Shown here one piece after another: positions 1-10,944 of a stretch of 64,000 bases of DNA. Position numbers and translations under genes: made by a program. The stretch covers positions 54,716,019 to 54,780,018 of the forward strand of contig CM049306.1 of assembly GCA_026874595.1 (NCBI GenBank). Reading direction: 5' to 3'. The first letter of the stretch is position 1. Every line of letters begins with the position of its first letter. The DNA comes from Sipunculus nudus. Lineage: Eukaryota; Annelida; Sipuncula; Golfingiida; Sipunculidae. A model generated the notes under the pieces. The model ran no database searches. It saw only the letters and a list, made by a program, of their open reading frames with translations, and was not told the origin of the DNA.

Positions 1-480
1 TATCTTATCAGTGAAGTGGAATGGGCATCCATTCAGAAAAATAACTAGATATTAGCCTGTTCTATGTTGGGCCATTGGGGTGGTAGACATTTCATACCCT
101 GTGGTATAGACTGTTAGTGCACAGCATGGTGATATTGTTGATGTAAGCCTAGATTATAACACCAAAGTAACAATATCTTATCAGTGAAGTGTAATGGACA
201 GCCTTTCAGAAATATAGTTTTATATCAGTCTATTATAGTATGGCAAGTGGTGGGGTAGTAATTTCATACTCTTTTGTACAGATAGTTTGTGCTGCTAATA
301 TTACAGCATGGTGATATCTTATCAGTGAAGTGTTATGGACATCCATCCAGAAATATAACTATAATAGTGAACTATTGTATGGCCAATGGGTTGGTAGTAA
401 TTTCATACTCTGTTGTACAGAATACAGTGCTGTTCATAGTACAGCATGGTGATATCTCCGCAGGGCTGGAGCTGAGAGCT
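1..480. repeat. Tandem repeat, ~140-175 bp period, 3-4 copies
   Basis: The phrase TATCTTATCAGTGAAGTG recurs at about 1, 174 and 315, each time followed by a related block (a CATCC-CAGAAA core, then TTGTA-GGCCA, GGTAGTAATTTCATAC and ACAGCATGGTGATAT). A fourth unit begins near 450 but breaks off. The array is cut by the window start, so its true length is unknown. No coding potential is visible; short open frames here merely follow the repeat. Confidence 0.85.
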
Positions 481-992
481 GGCAGTGCTGTATTGGATCT
501 GATATAGATCACAGCATGTGAAGCGCTGGCTGTTTTTGTCCCTTTGGCAGTGACTGATCTTGCTGCACTTAGTTTTTGTTTCTCATGCAGGACAGTCCGT
601 CCACCAGTACTGCCTGTTGTTACAGTAATGTGTGCAAATAAACAGCCACACTTTTATAGGTTTGTACAGTCAGGGTGGCGCTCAGGACCTCTGTATGTAC
701 CAGCGCTGTAATGGATGCTGCTGGTTGTACTGAGCTGGCTGTGTGGCTGTATGGCTGATATATTTAGCAGGCAGTGCTAGTGCACCTGTCTCGTGAAGCT
801 TGATTTTTCCTCCATCCTCCCTATGGAGGAGCATGATGTACCTGATACAGTGCAGCCAAGTATTGTTGTAGCCAGTGTAACAAGTATTATACCTACATAT
901 TGTTATCAAGAAAAATTTGCTTTTATACTACTTTATGCATAGAAGTAACAACTGTTACACTTCTATCTAAACTGTACTTTTTCATGATTATT
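481..992. other. Spacer without recognisable gene
   Basis: About 500 bp of unique-looking sequence between the tandem repeat and the satellite-bearing element. I see no exon, RNA gene or transposon terminus in it. Confidence 0.4.
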
Positions 993-1035
993 GTATCCCC
1001 AGACAAAGTCGGGGGATACTATGTTTTCATACCGG

Positions 1036-1037
1036 TC

Positions 1038-1074
<37 letters not shown>
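1036..1074. repeat. (CCG)n microsatellite
   Basis: About twelve CCG triplets in a row, immediately inside the left subterminal repeat of the satellite-bearing element. The proline run read through it is a by-product of the microsatellite and not a protein feature. Confidence 0.95.
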
Positions 1075-1659
1075 ATATGAATCTTGTTGGCGCGATAACC
1101 CAAAAAATATTTCACGGAACTTTACCAAACTTGGTATATGTATAGATATGGGTAAGAGGACGACGCCTATTTAAAATGAGGTCATGACCTTTACTAGGAG
1201 AGTGTCCTTGACCTTGAATAGGTCCAATTTTGGGGAAAATCCCACAAATTCTTTAATATCTCAAGAAATCTTGCATGGATTTATCCCAAAATCAAGTTGA
1301 TGGAAGATCATGGATAGGGTTGTCATGTTCCAGAAACTGGTGGCGCCACCTATTATTCTTTACTTGTTTTCGTGCCGTTTAATACCCTAAAAATTGCCAC
1401 CTTACAGCACTGTGAGCATTATAAGTCAAAAACTAATGGACAGATTTCTTTTAAATTATGCATATACATAGGTATGGGTTATGGGATGATGCTTATTTAA
1501 ATTGGGGTCATGACCTTTCCTATGATAGTGGCCTTGACCTTGAATATTGCCATATATGGTGAAAATCACACACCTCTTATCATATCTCCAGTGTTGATAG
1601 CCATATGGATTTCAAACATGACTTATGTATGGCCCACCACTAAAGTAAGAACCCTATAG

Positions 1660-4600
1660 GTTCTAGGGTCATGAGGTCAAAGGTCAAGGTCACTGGACTG
1701 GCATTTTAAAAGATACTGTGGATGCATTTTAAGCCAAACTTTCATCCCAGGTCTTCCATCTTGAATATATAGCTCACTTGCCAATAATGGATGATCCATA
1801 TAAATTTTGGGGTCACAAGGTCAAAGGTCAAGGCCACAGGAGCTATCTGTCCAAAAATTAGTTTCTGGATGATAATTCCTGCTTTTATTGATGTAATGAT
1901 TTCAAAATTGACTTATATATGTCCCATTGAAATAGCAAGACCCAAATTGATTTTGGGGTCATGAGGTCAAAGGTCAAGGTCACAGGAAACCTCTTTAAAA
2001 AGATTGTGGATGCATTTTCTGCCAAACAAATCATCTCAGATCTTTCATCTTGCACATATAGTTCACCTGCCAAGAGTGGAAGACCCCTATCAATTTTGAG
2101 GTCACAAGGACAAAGGTGAAGGTCACAGGAGCCATATGTCAAAAAATTAGTTTCTGGATGATAATTCCTGCTTTTATTGATGTATGGATTTCAAACTTGA
2201 CTTATATATGTCCCATTGGAAAAGCAAGACCCAAATTGATTTTGGGGTCATGAGGTCAAAGGTCAAGGTCACAGGACACATCTTTTTTAAAAAGATGCGG
2301 ATGCATTTTCAGCCAAACATTTCATCTCAGATCTTTCATCTTGCACATATAGTTCATTGCCAAGAGAGGAAGAACCCTATCAATTTTGAGGTCACAAGGT
2401 CAAAGGTGAAGGTCACAGGAGCCATCTGTCCAAAAATTAGTTTCTGGATGATAATTCCTTCTTTTATTGATGTTTGGATTTCAAACTTGACTTGTATTTG
2501 ACCTATTGGAAAAGCAAGACCGGAATTGAAATTGGGGTCATGAGGTCAAAGGTCAAGGTCACAGGAAACCTCTATAAAAAGATTGTGGATGCATTTTAAG
2601 CCAAACTTTCATCCCAGGTCTTCCATCTTGAATATATAGCTCACTTGCCAATAATGGATGATCCATATAAATTTTGGGGTCACAAGGTCAAAGGTCAAGG
2701 CCACAGGAGCAATCTGTCCAAAAATTAGTTTCTGGATGATAATTCCTGCTTTTATTGATGTAATGATTTCAAAATTGACTTATATATGTCCCATTGAAAT
2801 AGCAAGACCCAAATTGATTTTGGGGTCATGAGGTCAAAGGTCAAGGTCACAGGAAACCTCATTAAAAAGATTGTGGATGTATTTTCAGCCAAACAATTCA
2901 TCTCAGATCTTTCCTCTCGCACATATAGTTCACCTGCCAAGAGTGGAAGACCCCTATCAATTTTGAGGTCACAAGGTCAAAGATGAAGGTCACAGGAGCC
3001 ATTTGTCCAAAAATTAGTTTCTGGATGATAATTCCTGCTTTTATTGATGTATGGGTTTCAAACTTGACTTATATATGTCCCATTGGAAAAGCAAGACCTA
3101 AATTGATTTTAGGGTCATGAGGTCAAAGGTCAAGGTCACATCTTTAAAAGGATGTGGATGCATTTTCAGCCAAACGTTTCATCTCAGATCTTTCATCTTG
3201 CACATATTGTTCACCTGCCAAGAGAGGAAGAACCCTATCAATTTTGAGGTCATAAGGTCAAATGTGAAGGTCACAGGAGCCATCTGTCCAAAAATTAGTT
3301 TCTGGATGATAATTCCATCTTTTACTGATGTATGGATTTCAAACTTGGCTTTGTTATTGACCCATTGAAATAGCAAGACCCAAATTGATTTTGGGGTCAT
3401 GAGGTCAAAGGTCAAGGTCACAGGAAACCTCTTTAAAAAGATTGTGGATGCATTTTCTGCCAAACAATTCATCTCAGATCTTTCATCTTGCACATATAGT
3501 TCACCTGCCAAGAGTGGAAGACCCCTATCAATTTTGAGGTCACAAGGTCAAAGGTGAAGGTCACAGGAGCCATATGTCCAAAAATTAGTTTCTGGATGAT
3601 AATTCCTGCTTTTATTGATGTATGGATTTCAAACTTGACTTGTATATGTCCCATTGGAAAAGCAAGACCCAAATTGATTTTGGGGTCATGAGGTCAAAGG
3701 TCAAGGTCACAGGACACATCTTTTTTAAAAAGATGTGGATGCATTTTCAGCCAAACATTTCATCTCAGATCTTTCATCTTGCACATATAGTTCATTGCCA
3801 AGAGAGGAAGAACCCTATCAATTTTGAGGTCACAAGGTCAAAGGTGAAGGTCACAGGAGCCATCTGTCCAAAAATTAGTTTCTGGATGATAATTCCTTCT
3901 TTTATTGATGTTTGGATTTCAAACTTGACTTGTATTTGACCCATTGGAAAAGCAAGACCGGAATTGAAATTGGGGTCATGAGGTCAAAGGTCAAGGTCAC
4001 AGGAAACCTCTATAAAAAGATTGTGGATGCATTTTAAGCCAAACTTTCATCCCAGGTCTTCCATCTTGAATATATAGCTCACTTGCCAATAATGGATGAT
4101 CCATATAAATTTTGGGGTCACAAGGTCAAAGGTCAAGGCCACAGGAGCTATCTGTCCAAAAATTAGTTTCTGGATGATAATTCCTGCTTTTATTGATGTA
4201 ATGATTTCAAAATTGACTTATATATGTCCCATTGAAATAGCAAGACCCAAATTGATTTTGGGGTCATGAGGTCAAAGGTCAAGGTCACAGGAAACCTCTT
4301 TAAAAAGATTGTGGATGCATTTTCAGCCAAACAATTCATCTCAAATCTTTCCTCTTGCACATATAGTTCACCTGCCAAGAGTGGAAGACCCCTATCAATT
4401 TTGAGGTCACAAGGTCAAAGATGAAGGTCACAGGAGCCATATGTCCAAAAATTAGTTTCTGGATGATAATTCCTGCTTTTATTGATGTATGGATTTCAAA
4501 CTTGACTTGTATATGTCCCATTGGAAAAGTAAGACCAAAATTGATTTTGTGGTCATGAGGTCAAAGGTCAAGGTCACAGGACACATCTTTAAAAAGATAT

Positions 4601-4905
4601 GGATGCATTTTCAGCCAAACAATTCATCTCATATCTTTCATCTTGCACTTATAGTTCTCCTGCCAAGAGAGGAAGAACACTATCAATTTTGAGGTCACAA
4701 GGTCAAAGGTGAAGGTCACAGGAGCCATCTGTCCAAAAATAAGTTTCTGGATGATAATTCCTGCTTTATTGATGTATAGATTTCAAACTTGACTTGCATA
4801 TGTCCGATTGGAAAAGCAAGACCCAAATTGATTTTGGGGTTATGAGATCAAAGGTCAAGGTCACAGGACACATCTTTAAAAAGATCAAGGTCACAGGACC
4901 AACAT
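1660..4905. repeat. ~287 bp satellite array of dimeric ~145 bp half-units with nuclear-receptor half-sites
   Basis: The motif AGGTCAAAGGTCAAGGTCA recurs at about 1672, 1961, 2250, 2541, 2828, 3118, 3403, 3690, 3979, 4268 and 4558, a period of 285-292 bp. Midway between copies sits a related, weaker block (GGTCACAAGGTCAAAGGT, then GAAGGTCAC or CAAGGCCAC), so each unit is a dimer of ~145 bp halves. Variants are ordered: the 'TTCATCCCAGGTCTTCCATC' variant (about 1741, 2608, 4047) and the 'TTCATTGCCAAGAGAGGAAG' variant (about 2351, 3791) show that about 2184-3621 was copied to 3622-5060 as a ~1438 bp block. The similar short open frames in both blocks (MRSKVKVTG-type peptides) are satellite, not genes. 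Confidence 0.93.
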
Positions 4906-5065
4906 CTTCAACAAGATTGTGGATCGTTAGATGGAATAAACAATAAAAATGCCAAGTGTCAGTATATGCTGCTAAAAATGGGGGTCTGTTCTTGTAGGAG
5001 GGGGGCCTACTATGTCTGGGGATACTCTGGCACCTGCGGTGCCAAGAAATGTCTAGTTATCATAT

Positions 5066-6254
5066 AAAATTTCATTTCTGCAGAGTCATTCCATATATAT
5101 TTAATTTTCATAGAAACTTGCTGAGACTTGGGGATGTCCTGCCATATTTTAACACAGGTGATGTACATGATTTTGATACCATGTTTTCAGCCACATTCCT
5201 TTTTGGAGAAAATATTCTGTTCATACACTTCATCAGTGATCTGTGTTTAAAAATTTTGCTAGGTATATTTTAGAATGAATTATTGATTGAAGTGTTCATC
5301 GATGATTAAAAAGCTTAGGGGCACAATCTAGTGAAAGATTATCATGCCATCTGGTGTAGCTATGTGCCTGGTTCCACATTCTATCATTAAATGACTCAGT
5401 AGTTTGTTAAAGGTGTTAAAAAATGTTCCTTATTCAGTCATAGCTAGAGAATGTGGGGAGATGCTACAGAAGGCTTGGTACTGTACCCCACCCCTGTTGA
5501 GGGGTAGGGTTGGGTAGGTTACAGTCGCTGGGGAATATGTAGCACTATGAGCTGTAAACTGATACTTGGGTGCTGTCGCTGAGTTATGTCAGGCTCGCCT
5601 GCACTGTAACCGCAGGTTTAGCCAGCCCTGGTAAATGACCAAGTTATGAAGCTTATCTGATTAGATTTGAATAAACCAGTGCTTTACTTAGGATGTCAGA
5701 AGGCCCTGGGTCCCCTGCTGGGTTAGATTAGGCATTAAATATGGAAGGGTGAAGCTGTAGGGTTTAATGGGATAGTAAGGGATAGATTATTGCTGTGTGC
5801 ATGTGTATGTTCTGATTTAGAACAGCTGTAATTGCATTGTTTACAGAAGTAAATGCCAGTTTGATATACCATAGTTTCAGGAAGTATTGGCCACTGGTCA
5901 AAGAGAATATTTATGAATAGTACAGGAAAAACAGGTTCTAAATTATGTTTAATAAATAATTTGGTGCAGTTTGGCTTCATAATTAGGTCGGGCTATTTGG
6001 AGGGCATAGAAAGGGCAGGCAGGGAGCAATGTGTAAAGGGGAGAGGGTAAAGAAGCAGATGTAACAGTCAGGTTTCAGTAATGCTCACCAAACCATACCC
6101 CCAGGAGATAAGGCAAAATGATTATGCAAGGAATTTGCTTCTGATATAAAGTCAGAAACATTATTACATGATTTCCAAAATTATTTGTAATAAAATGTCT
6201 GAATTTTCAGGCATTCCTTACAGATTGATATCTTTATCTTAAAAATTAACATTT
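5066..6254. other. Intergenic or upstream intronic DNA, nothing recognised
   Basis: AT-rich sequence. I searched it for the adducin exon expected just upstream (the part encoding the region before the aldolase-like core) and did not find it. The missing 5' exons therefore appear to lie before the window, which would make everything from 1 to 7157 intronic. No element ends were recognised here. Confidence 0.4.
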
Positions 6255-6274
6255 CCCCCCCCCCCCCCCCCCCC
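6255..6274. repeat. Poly(C) tract, 20 nt
   Basis: An uninterrupted run of C, one of several long C or G runs in the window (also near 38104, 39707, 40091, 40647, 43811, 48585 and 55690). Confidence 0.95.
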
Positions 6275-6906
6275 ACTTGTTGCACTGTCACCTATAAATT
6301 TTATATTGTCATATATTCTTAGTCATAAAAGGCTAGGGTTCACTGACTGGAAATTGCTGAAAGCTCTCAAAACTAGACAACATTACTGTTATATTGTGAA
6401 CACAACTGGGAAGATTCAGAATGTATGGCATGGTGCACAGTATCACTCCATGAAAATCTAATGAGGAATGTCCAGTTCAAGTGGTGGAATGAGTGTATGC
6501 TTCCATCTGTTGGCTATGTATATAATTAAATTTTGGCCTTCTTGTTATTCAACCTCCATGCAAACCAGTTGAGGTCATGTAAATTAATGTAATAGTTGAA
6601 ACATACCAGTGAATATCAAGATCACAAAGGTAGGGAGTATAAATTTATTCATCAAGTCTGATATTATGCAGTTTGTCTGGTTAAAAGTTTTGTGTATGTA
6701 TATGAAGTGAATTTTGAGAGGTATTCCTGATTATGGAAAAACCATATAGGCAGAGTTGGTTTAATTTTCTTTCTGCAAAGGTAAGAAATAATATGCCACA
6801 CACTTGAACATAAAATTTTTTTACAAAAATAAAACCAATCTGTGTGATACATAATATATTTGTTGAATTGTAAGTTTATCTCTTCCAATTTAAAATTTTA
6901 TTAATA

Positions 6907-7085
6907 CAGTAAAACCTCGCCTGACGACCACCTGGGTTTAGTGACCACCTCAAAATAATGATCACTTTTTCACGGTCCAAATTCATTTTTTGCTCTTTAT
7001 ATCAAACTTTGCCTAGACAGTCACCTCAGAAATGTGACTACTCTATTGAGGTCCTTTTGGTGGTTGTAACTTTGAGGTTTCACTC
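6907..7085. mobile_element. pogo/Tigger-like MITE, ~180 bp
   Basis: The left end is TA then CAGTAAAACCTCGCC. The right end is GAGGTTTCACTC then TA, so the ends form an imperfect inverted repeat (CAGTRAAACCTC) flanked by TA. The interior repeats 'GACCACC'-type words. Short elements with CAGT ends and TA target duplications are typical of pogo/Tigger (Tc1/mariner superfamily) MITEs. It sits about 70 bp upstream of an adducin exon. Family assignment is inference from the ends. Confidence 0.6.
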
Positions 7086-7157
7086 TAAAATCATTGTTCA
7101 TTCTGTTTGGTTTGCTCTACGTTGAGATAATGATTGTGCATTATTTATATTTGACAG

Positions 7158-7388
7158 GCCAGGATAGGCCAGGACCACGAGCACTTTCTGATCAGCCCGT
7201 TTGGTCTGCTGTACCATGAAGTCACAGCTTCCAGCCTGGTTAAGGTTGACATGCAGGGAGAGATCCTGGACCCTGGCAGTACTACCCTCGGCATCAACAA
7301 GTCTGGTTACACGCTTCACTCTGCTATCCACCAGGCTCGCCCCGACATTAAGTGTATCATCCACCTCCACACCCCGTCGGCCGTGGCA
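7158..7388 (+). CDS. hts: Adducin exon: aldolase-like head, part 1
   Basis: The exon has 77 codons and is phase 0 at both ends (TTGACAG before, GTAAGT after). It reads from ARIGQDHEHFLISPFGLLYH to IIHLHTPSAVA and aligns readily with the vertebrate adducin segment containing 'EHFLIVPFGLLYSEVTASSL'. It includes the HxHT motif of the class II aldolase fold. It is the first adducin exon in the window, so the peptide begins mid-protein. Confidence 0.95.
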
Positions 7389-7828
7389 GTAAGTTGGCTG
7401 GGATACTGTAACCTTGAAAATTTGGAAATTGTTATATGAATTCTAGGTCAGAAATGGGAGTTACTGTCACACAGTTTAACCTAACAAATCTTTCAAACCA
7501 TGTTTCTATAAGTCCAGCAAAAGTCTGACAGTCAGTGGATGCAAAATAAATATTAACAAATTGTAAGTCTTCAAATAGTCATGCACAAAATTAACCTGGA
7601 ATGGAATCAAGCCCAGATAATAATTCTTTGTAGTATTTCTATGTTTTTGGTAAACCTAGATTGTCAAGTGAAATTATTGTATAATTTATAGGTTGGATAT
7701 TCTTGAAAATTTTTATTTTTACTCATCACGTTTTAGCTTTACTTTATTCCATTGTTGAAATTTAAGATTCTTTCGATTCCTTAAGGAGTTATAAAAGAAG
7801 CTCACTTGATTTCTTTCATATTTCTCAG
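7389..7828 (+). other. hts: Adducin intron, 440 bp
   Basis: Bounded by GTAAGT and a T-rich tract ending CTCAG. AT-rich; no other feature seen. Confidence 0.85.
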
Positions 7829-7972
7829 GTGTCTGTAATGAAATGTGGCCTCCTGCCAATCAGCCAGGAATCACTGATCTGTGGGGAGGTCAGTTACTAT
7901 GACTACACCGGTGTCATCACCGACCGCTCTCAGAAGGACAGCCTAGCCAGAACACTTGGGCCTTCCAATAAG
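7829..7972 (+). CDS. hts: Adducin exon: aldolase-like head, part 2
   Basis: The exon has 48 codons, phase 0-0, with acceptor TTTCTCAG and donor GTACAT. The peptide begins VSVMKCGLLPISQESLICGE and ends LARTLGPSNK. The 'MKCGLLPIS' segment is nearly invariant in adducins. The donor is weaker than its neighbours (GTACAT rather than GTAAGT). Reading on past it gives only about 18 further residues. Confidence 0.95.
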
Positions 7973-8879
7973 GTACATCATGATTATAATGTTTATGGTT
8001 CAGTTTCAGGGAACAAAATTAACTAACCAAAAAAATTTGCAGGACCCCACAGAATTCAACCAGAACTCGCATGGTTGTTTGTGCCAAGTTGTTAATCTAC
8101 TTCTCTCAGACGGAAACAAAACGATTGGCCAAGAGGAGTTGGAGTGTGCTATCAGTGTATGACACTGTATGCAAACAACTTTTCATCATTATAAGTTACC
8201 AGTGTTATTTCCAATTATGGAACCATTCTATTTACGGAACAAGCAATCTAACGGGAGGCGTATTCTTGGTTATTAGTCATATGGGTAACGATACAACTGT
8301 CAACAGATCTCTGCGGGAAACTGTTGCTTGTCTTTTAATCAGAGTAACATGAATGGTAAAAAGAAAATGCCGGAAAAGGGGTCCGGTGCCTAGATGACAT
8401 TTACCCAACCCTGAGAAAACTAACTGCCATTTCCAGGGGTCCGGTGTTAATTTTGTGCCATGCAGTTTACAATGCTGCATATGTTCTCTACCTATTCACT
8501 GTAAGTTGCATTTGTACATTTTTACAAATATATAGTTTTAACTCTTGAAGACTTGAAAGGTACTGGTACTGTGGTCAGTCCAGTCTGTTCACCCAAAAAA
8601 AATCTTGCCCCAAAAAAAAAAAAAAACAAAGAGAAATCACTGCAGCTTACAAAAACTGAATGCTAGTAAAATTTCTTAATGTTAAGCCTGTGTCTATGCT
8701 AAAATATTGGGAAATATTTTCATCTCAAGCTTTTCTGTTCAACAACAAACTATTGTTAGCCACTCTTATGGTATTGCTCCTCTAAATTACTGCTGCTCAT
8801 CCCACATATCACCACTTGCAAGTGTAGGAAACGTTTGATTAGTTCTAAAGAGTGTTTATTTAATCTTTATGAAATATGT

Positions 8880-9431
8880 TGAATGTAACCTGTGTATTAA
8901 GACCACCTGTGGGACTGGCCAAAAGTGGTCTTAATAAGGGCTGAAAGGAGTACTTGAGTAATCGAGTCCGGTTAATACTTACCGAGTACTTGAGTCCAAA
9001 TTTTGGACTCGGGTACTCGTGTATGTACATGCTTATCTGAATATTTCTGCAAATTAACACACAGTCTGTAGGCCTATTTGTTCATTATCGTAGCCTGGCA
9101 TGGGGCTCTTAACATATGCTAGTCAAATTCACAGAGGTCTTGTTATGACATATATCTATTTCTTCGTTTGGATAAGGTTAAGCTGTCACCAAGTCAAATT
9201 TATGCATATTTTGTATAGGTAAACAGATGTCCATTTTATCTTTATAGTGTAGCCATAGTTACAAGTACTTGAGTCTAAGTCGGATAATGCCTATCAGGTA
9301 CTTGAGTCCAAAATGTTTTACCCGTTTCAGCCCTAGTCTTAATTAACAGGTTGTCTTATTAGACAGGTCAGTTATAACTAATGTGAATGCTTTCAGTTCG
9401 GCCAGGGGTGGTCTTTCGGACAGTTCCACTG
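8880..9431. mobile_element. pogo-like MITE interrupted by a hAT MITE
   Basis: The right end reads GGACAGTTCCACTG then TA. The left end is decayed (TGTAACCTGTGTATTAAGACC) but recognisable as the inverted counterpart. Once the inner 400 bp element is removed, the outer sequence is continuous across GTCTTAAT, with GTGGTCTT and 'GACCACC' words like those of the MITE at 6907. The outer element is therefore older than the hAT insertion. The left border is approximate. Confidence 0.5.
8936..9335. mobile_element. hAT-type MITE, 400 bp, with 8 bp TSD
   Basis: The element is flanked by exact 8 bp duplications GTCTTAAT at 8928-8935 and 9336-9343. Its ends are AAGGGCTGAAAGG on the left and, as complement, TAGGGCTGAAACGG on the right. 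Inside both ends the words GTACTTGAGTCC and GAGTCC recur in both orientations, as expected of subterminal transposase-binding motifs. An 8 bp target duplication is diagnostic for hAT-like insertion. No transposase frame is present. Confidence 0.85.
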
Positions 9432-9488
9432 TAATAGCAAAACAGGCTAAATGTGAGATATCATATCATTGTATTTTATCATTACCAG

Positions 9489-9587
9489 GTTATGTTCCTG
9501 AGGAACCATGGAGTTGTAGCGTGTGGAGAGACGATCGAAGAAGCCTTCCATTACGCTAGAAATGTCATGTCTGCATGTGACACACAG
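9489..9587 (+). CDS. hts: Adducin exon: end of aldolase-like head
   Basis: The exon has 33 codons, phase 0-0, with acceptor TACCAG and donor GTAGGT. The peptide starts [20 protein letters not shown] and ends SACDTQ. LRNHG is the third conserved histidine motif of the aldolase fold and is well preserved across adducins. Confidence 0.95.
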
Positions 9588-9977
9588 GTAGGTCCAGAGA
9601 CTAAATAAACACAATGGAAAAAAGCAGACCATTGTATCATAGCTGCTGAAATTAATATAAATTACAGGTTGAGGTACTATTAACATTACATATCAAGTAA
9701 CTTTGAAAAAAAAATCTTCATCTGGGCTTCTTCTTGACAAATAAATTAAAAGGGACATAATCAGGAGCAATATTATGCCTAATTCTTTCACACTGTCCGT
9801 TTAGTTTTGCTATAGTTAAAAGTTTCCCAGCAAAACCACCCAACACATAGGTGATTGGGTCACTTTAAGATGTAAATCTCCTCAACTGAAAGTTTGTCCA
9901 TGTTTTATAAGGAAACCAAAAGTGGAACTGCCATTATAAACATTGGTATGACATAATAAAGGCCTGTTTGTTTACAG
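9588..9977 (+). other. hts: Adducin intron, 390 bp
   Basis: GTAGGT to TTTACAG; no other feature seen. Confidence 0.85.
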
Positions 9978-10139
9978 ATGCGTGTCATTCCTGCTGGCAT
10001 TGACAACCTAGTACAGGTGCCCGAGGATATTCGTAGGCAGACCTTTGAGACAGCTAGTCAGAGCGGTGAAAGCGGTGGACGCAAATGGAGAACAGGAGAG
10101 ATGGAGTTTGAGGCCTACATGAGGTTCCTCGATGCCTGT
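9978..10139 (+). CDS. hts: Adducin exon: head-neck junction
   Basis: The exon has 54 codons, phase 0-0, with acceptor TTTACAG and donor GTAAGT. It reads MRVIPAGIDNLVQVPEDIRR, then a Ser/Gly-rich link (SQSGESGGRKW), then GEMEFEAYMRFLDAC. The 'GEMEFEA.MR.LD' piece matches the vertebrate 'GEQEFEALMRMLDNLGY' region. Confidence 0.95.
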
Positions 10140-10804
10140 GTAAGTAACATACTGGTGTTTGATGTTTGTGATTAATTCATGGCTGTCACTTAATGGAAAT
10201 TTCATTCTCTGCGTTATGCAGTGTTAAATTTGCTGAATTTGATAGTCTTGAAATATGTGCCTTAATTCTTTTTAATAATGAGTCTGTTAAATAACTTTAT
10301 TAAGTTATTAAAATTAACTGCTTCTTAATGTGTCGTTCAAATGTTGTGCACCTTCATGGTATGTATTATATGAATATAAAAGAAAAATGTAAAACTATAA
10401 AACATGTAATATCAGCAGGCCAAATGACAGCTATTGAAAATTTAATAATTGGTTTGAATCCTTTGCCTATCATAACATTTTAGAGACATGATTTAATAAG
10501 CCCATCTTAGATGGAATGTATTATGGGATACCCACAGTCTGTCCCTCCATCTGTCCATCTACTTGTACAGCTTTCCATTAAATTTTAGTGTCGCTGTGAT
10601 AACTTTCCAGTATTTTTACAAAACTCATTTATAACTGCTTACCAATAGATTGTCTTACCCGGATCCACTTCTAGGCAAAATCTACAACAATTTGATCAGA
10701 GTCCACAAGACCAGTACAACTGGCATATCATGCACTATTGCAGTACTCTTGTTTACTTCATTCTGTCGGACCAGAAGTGTTGAATTATGTACGTGGGATT
10801 GCAG
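10140..10804 (+). other. hts: Adducin intron, 665 bp
   Basis: GTAAGT to TTGCAG; AT-rich, no other feature seen. Confidence 0.85.
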
Positions 10805-10944
10805 GGCTACAGATCAGGCCACATCTTCCATGAGCCGATCTTGAGGCGAGACCACAAGAAAGAACGCGCCAACAGTGAGGTGGAGATCCCTCCCGCCGCT
10901 TCCTCCTTCACTTACGTCTATGACGAGGCTGGAAACAAGTACCA
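10805..10944 (+). CDS. hts: Adducin exon: neck, part 1
   Basis: The exon has 140 nt, phase 0 in and phase 2 out, with acceptor TTGCAG and donor GTATGT. It reads GYRSGHIFHEPILRRDHKKE, then a segment ending YDEAGNKY plus two bases of a glutamine codon that the next exon completes. It corresponds to 'GYRTGYPYRYP.L' of vertebrate adducins. Confidence 0.93.

Larger units (their letters stand above)
993..5065. mobile_element. Candidate non-autonomous Helentron/HINE- or pearl-like element with internal satellite
   Basis: The left end carries GTATCCCCAGACAAAGT at 993. The right end carries its inverted counterpart, whose complement is GTATCCCCAGACATAGTAG, at about 5007-5025. Just beyond it lies a perfect hairpin, GGCACC-TGC-GGTGCC (about 5030-5044), followed nine bases later by CTAG and a T. 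Subterminal inverted repeats, a central tandem array and a 3' hairpin are the known layout of Helentron-derived HINEs and of mollusc 'pearl' elements. The CTAG ending would also fit a classical Helitron. No transposase or Rep/helicase frame is present, so it would be non-autonomous. The exact ends are inferred. Confidence 0.55.
7973..9488 (+). other. hts: Adducin intron, 1516 bp, carrying nested MITEs
   Basis: Contains the pogo-like MITE with a hAT MITE inside it (8880-9431). The rest is AT-rich and shows no other signal. Confidence 0.8.

Noticed and set aside
900-1145. Polyproline protein
   Set aside because: Translation of a (CCG)n microsatellite; no other coding sign.
2184-3939. Repeated 105-codon frames (MDFKLDLYMSHWKSKT type) as a gene family
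   Set aside because: They are satellite units read in one frame; the other units have stops in different places and the array is non-coding.
1660-4905. CRISPR-like array of direct repeats
   Set aside because: Units are ~287 bp with no short repeat/unique spacer alternation, and the context is an animal genome with introns.
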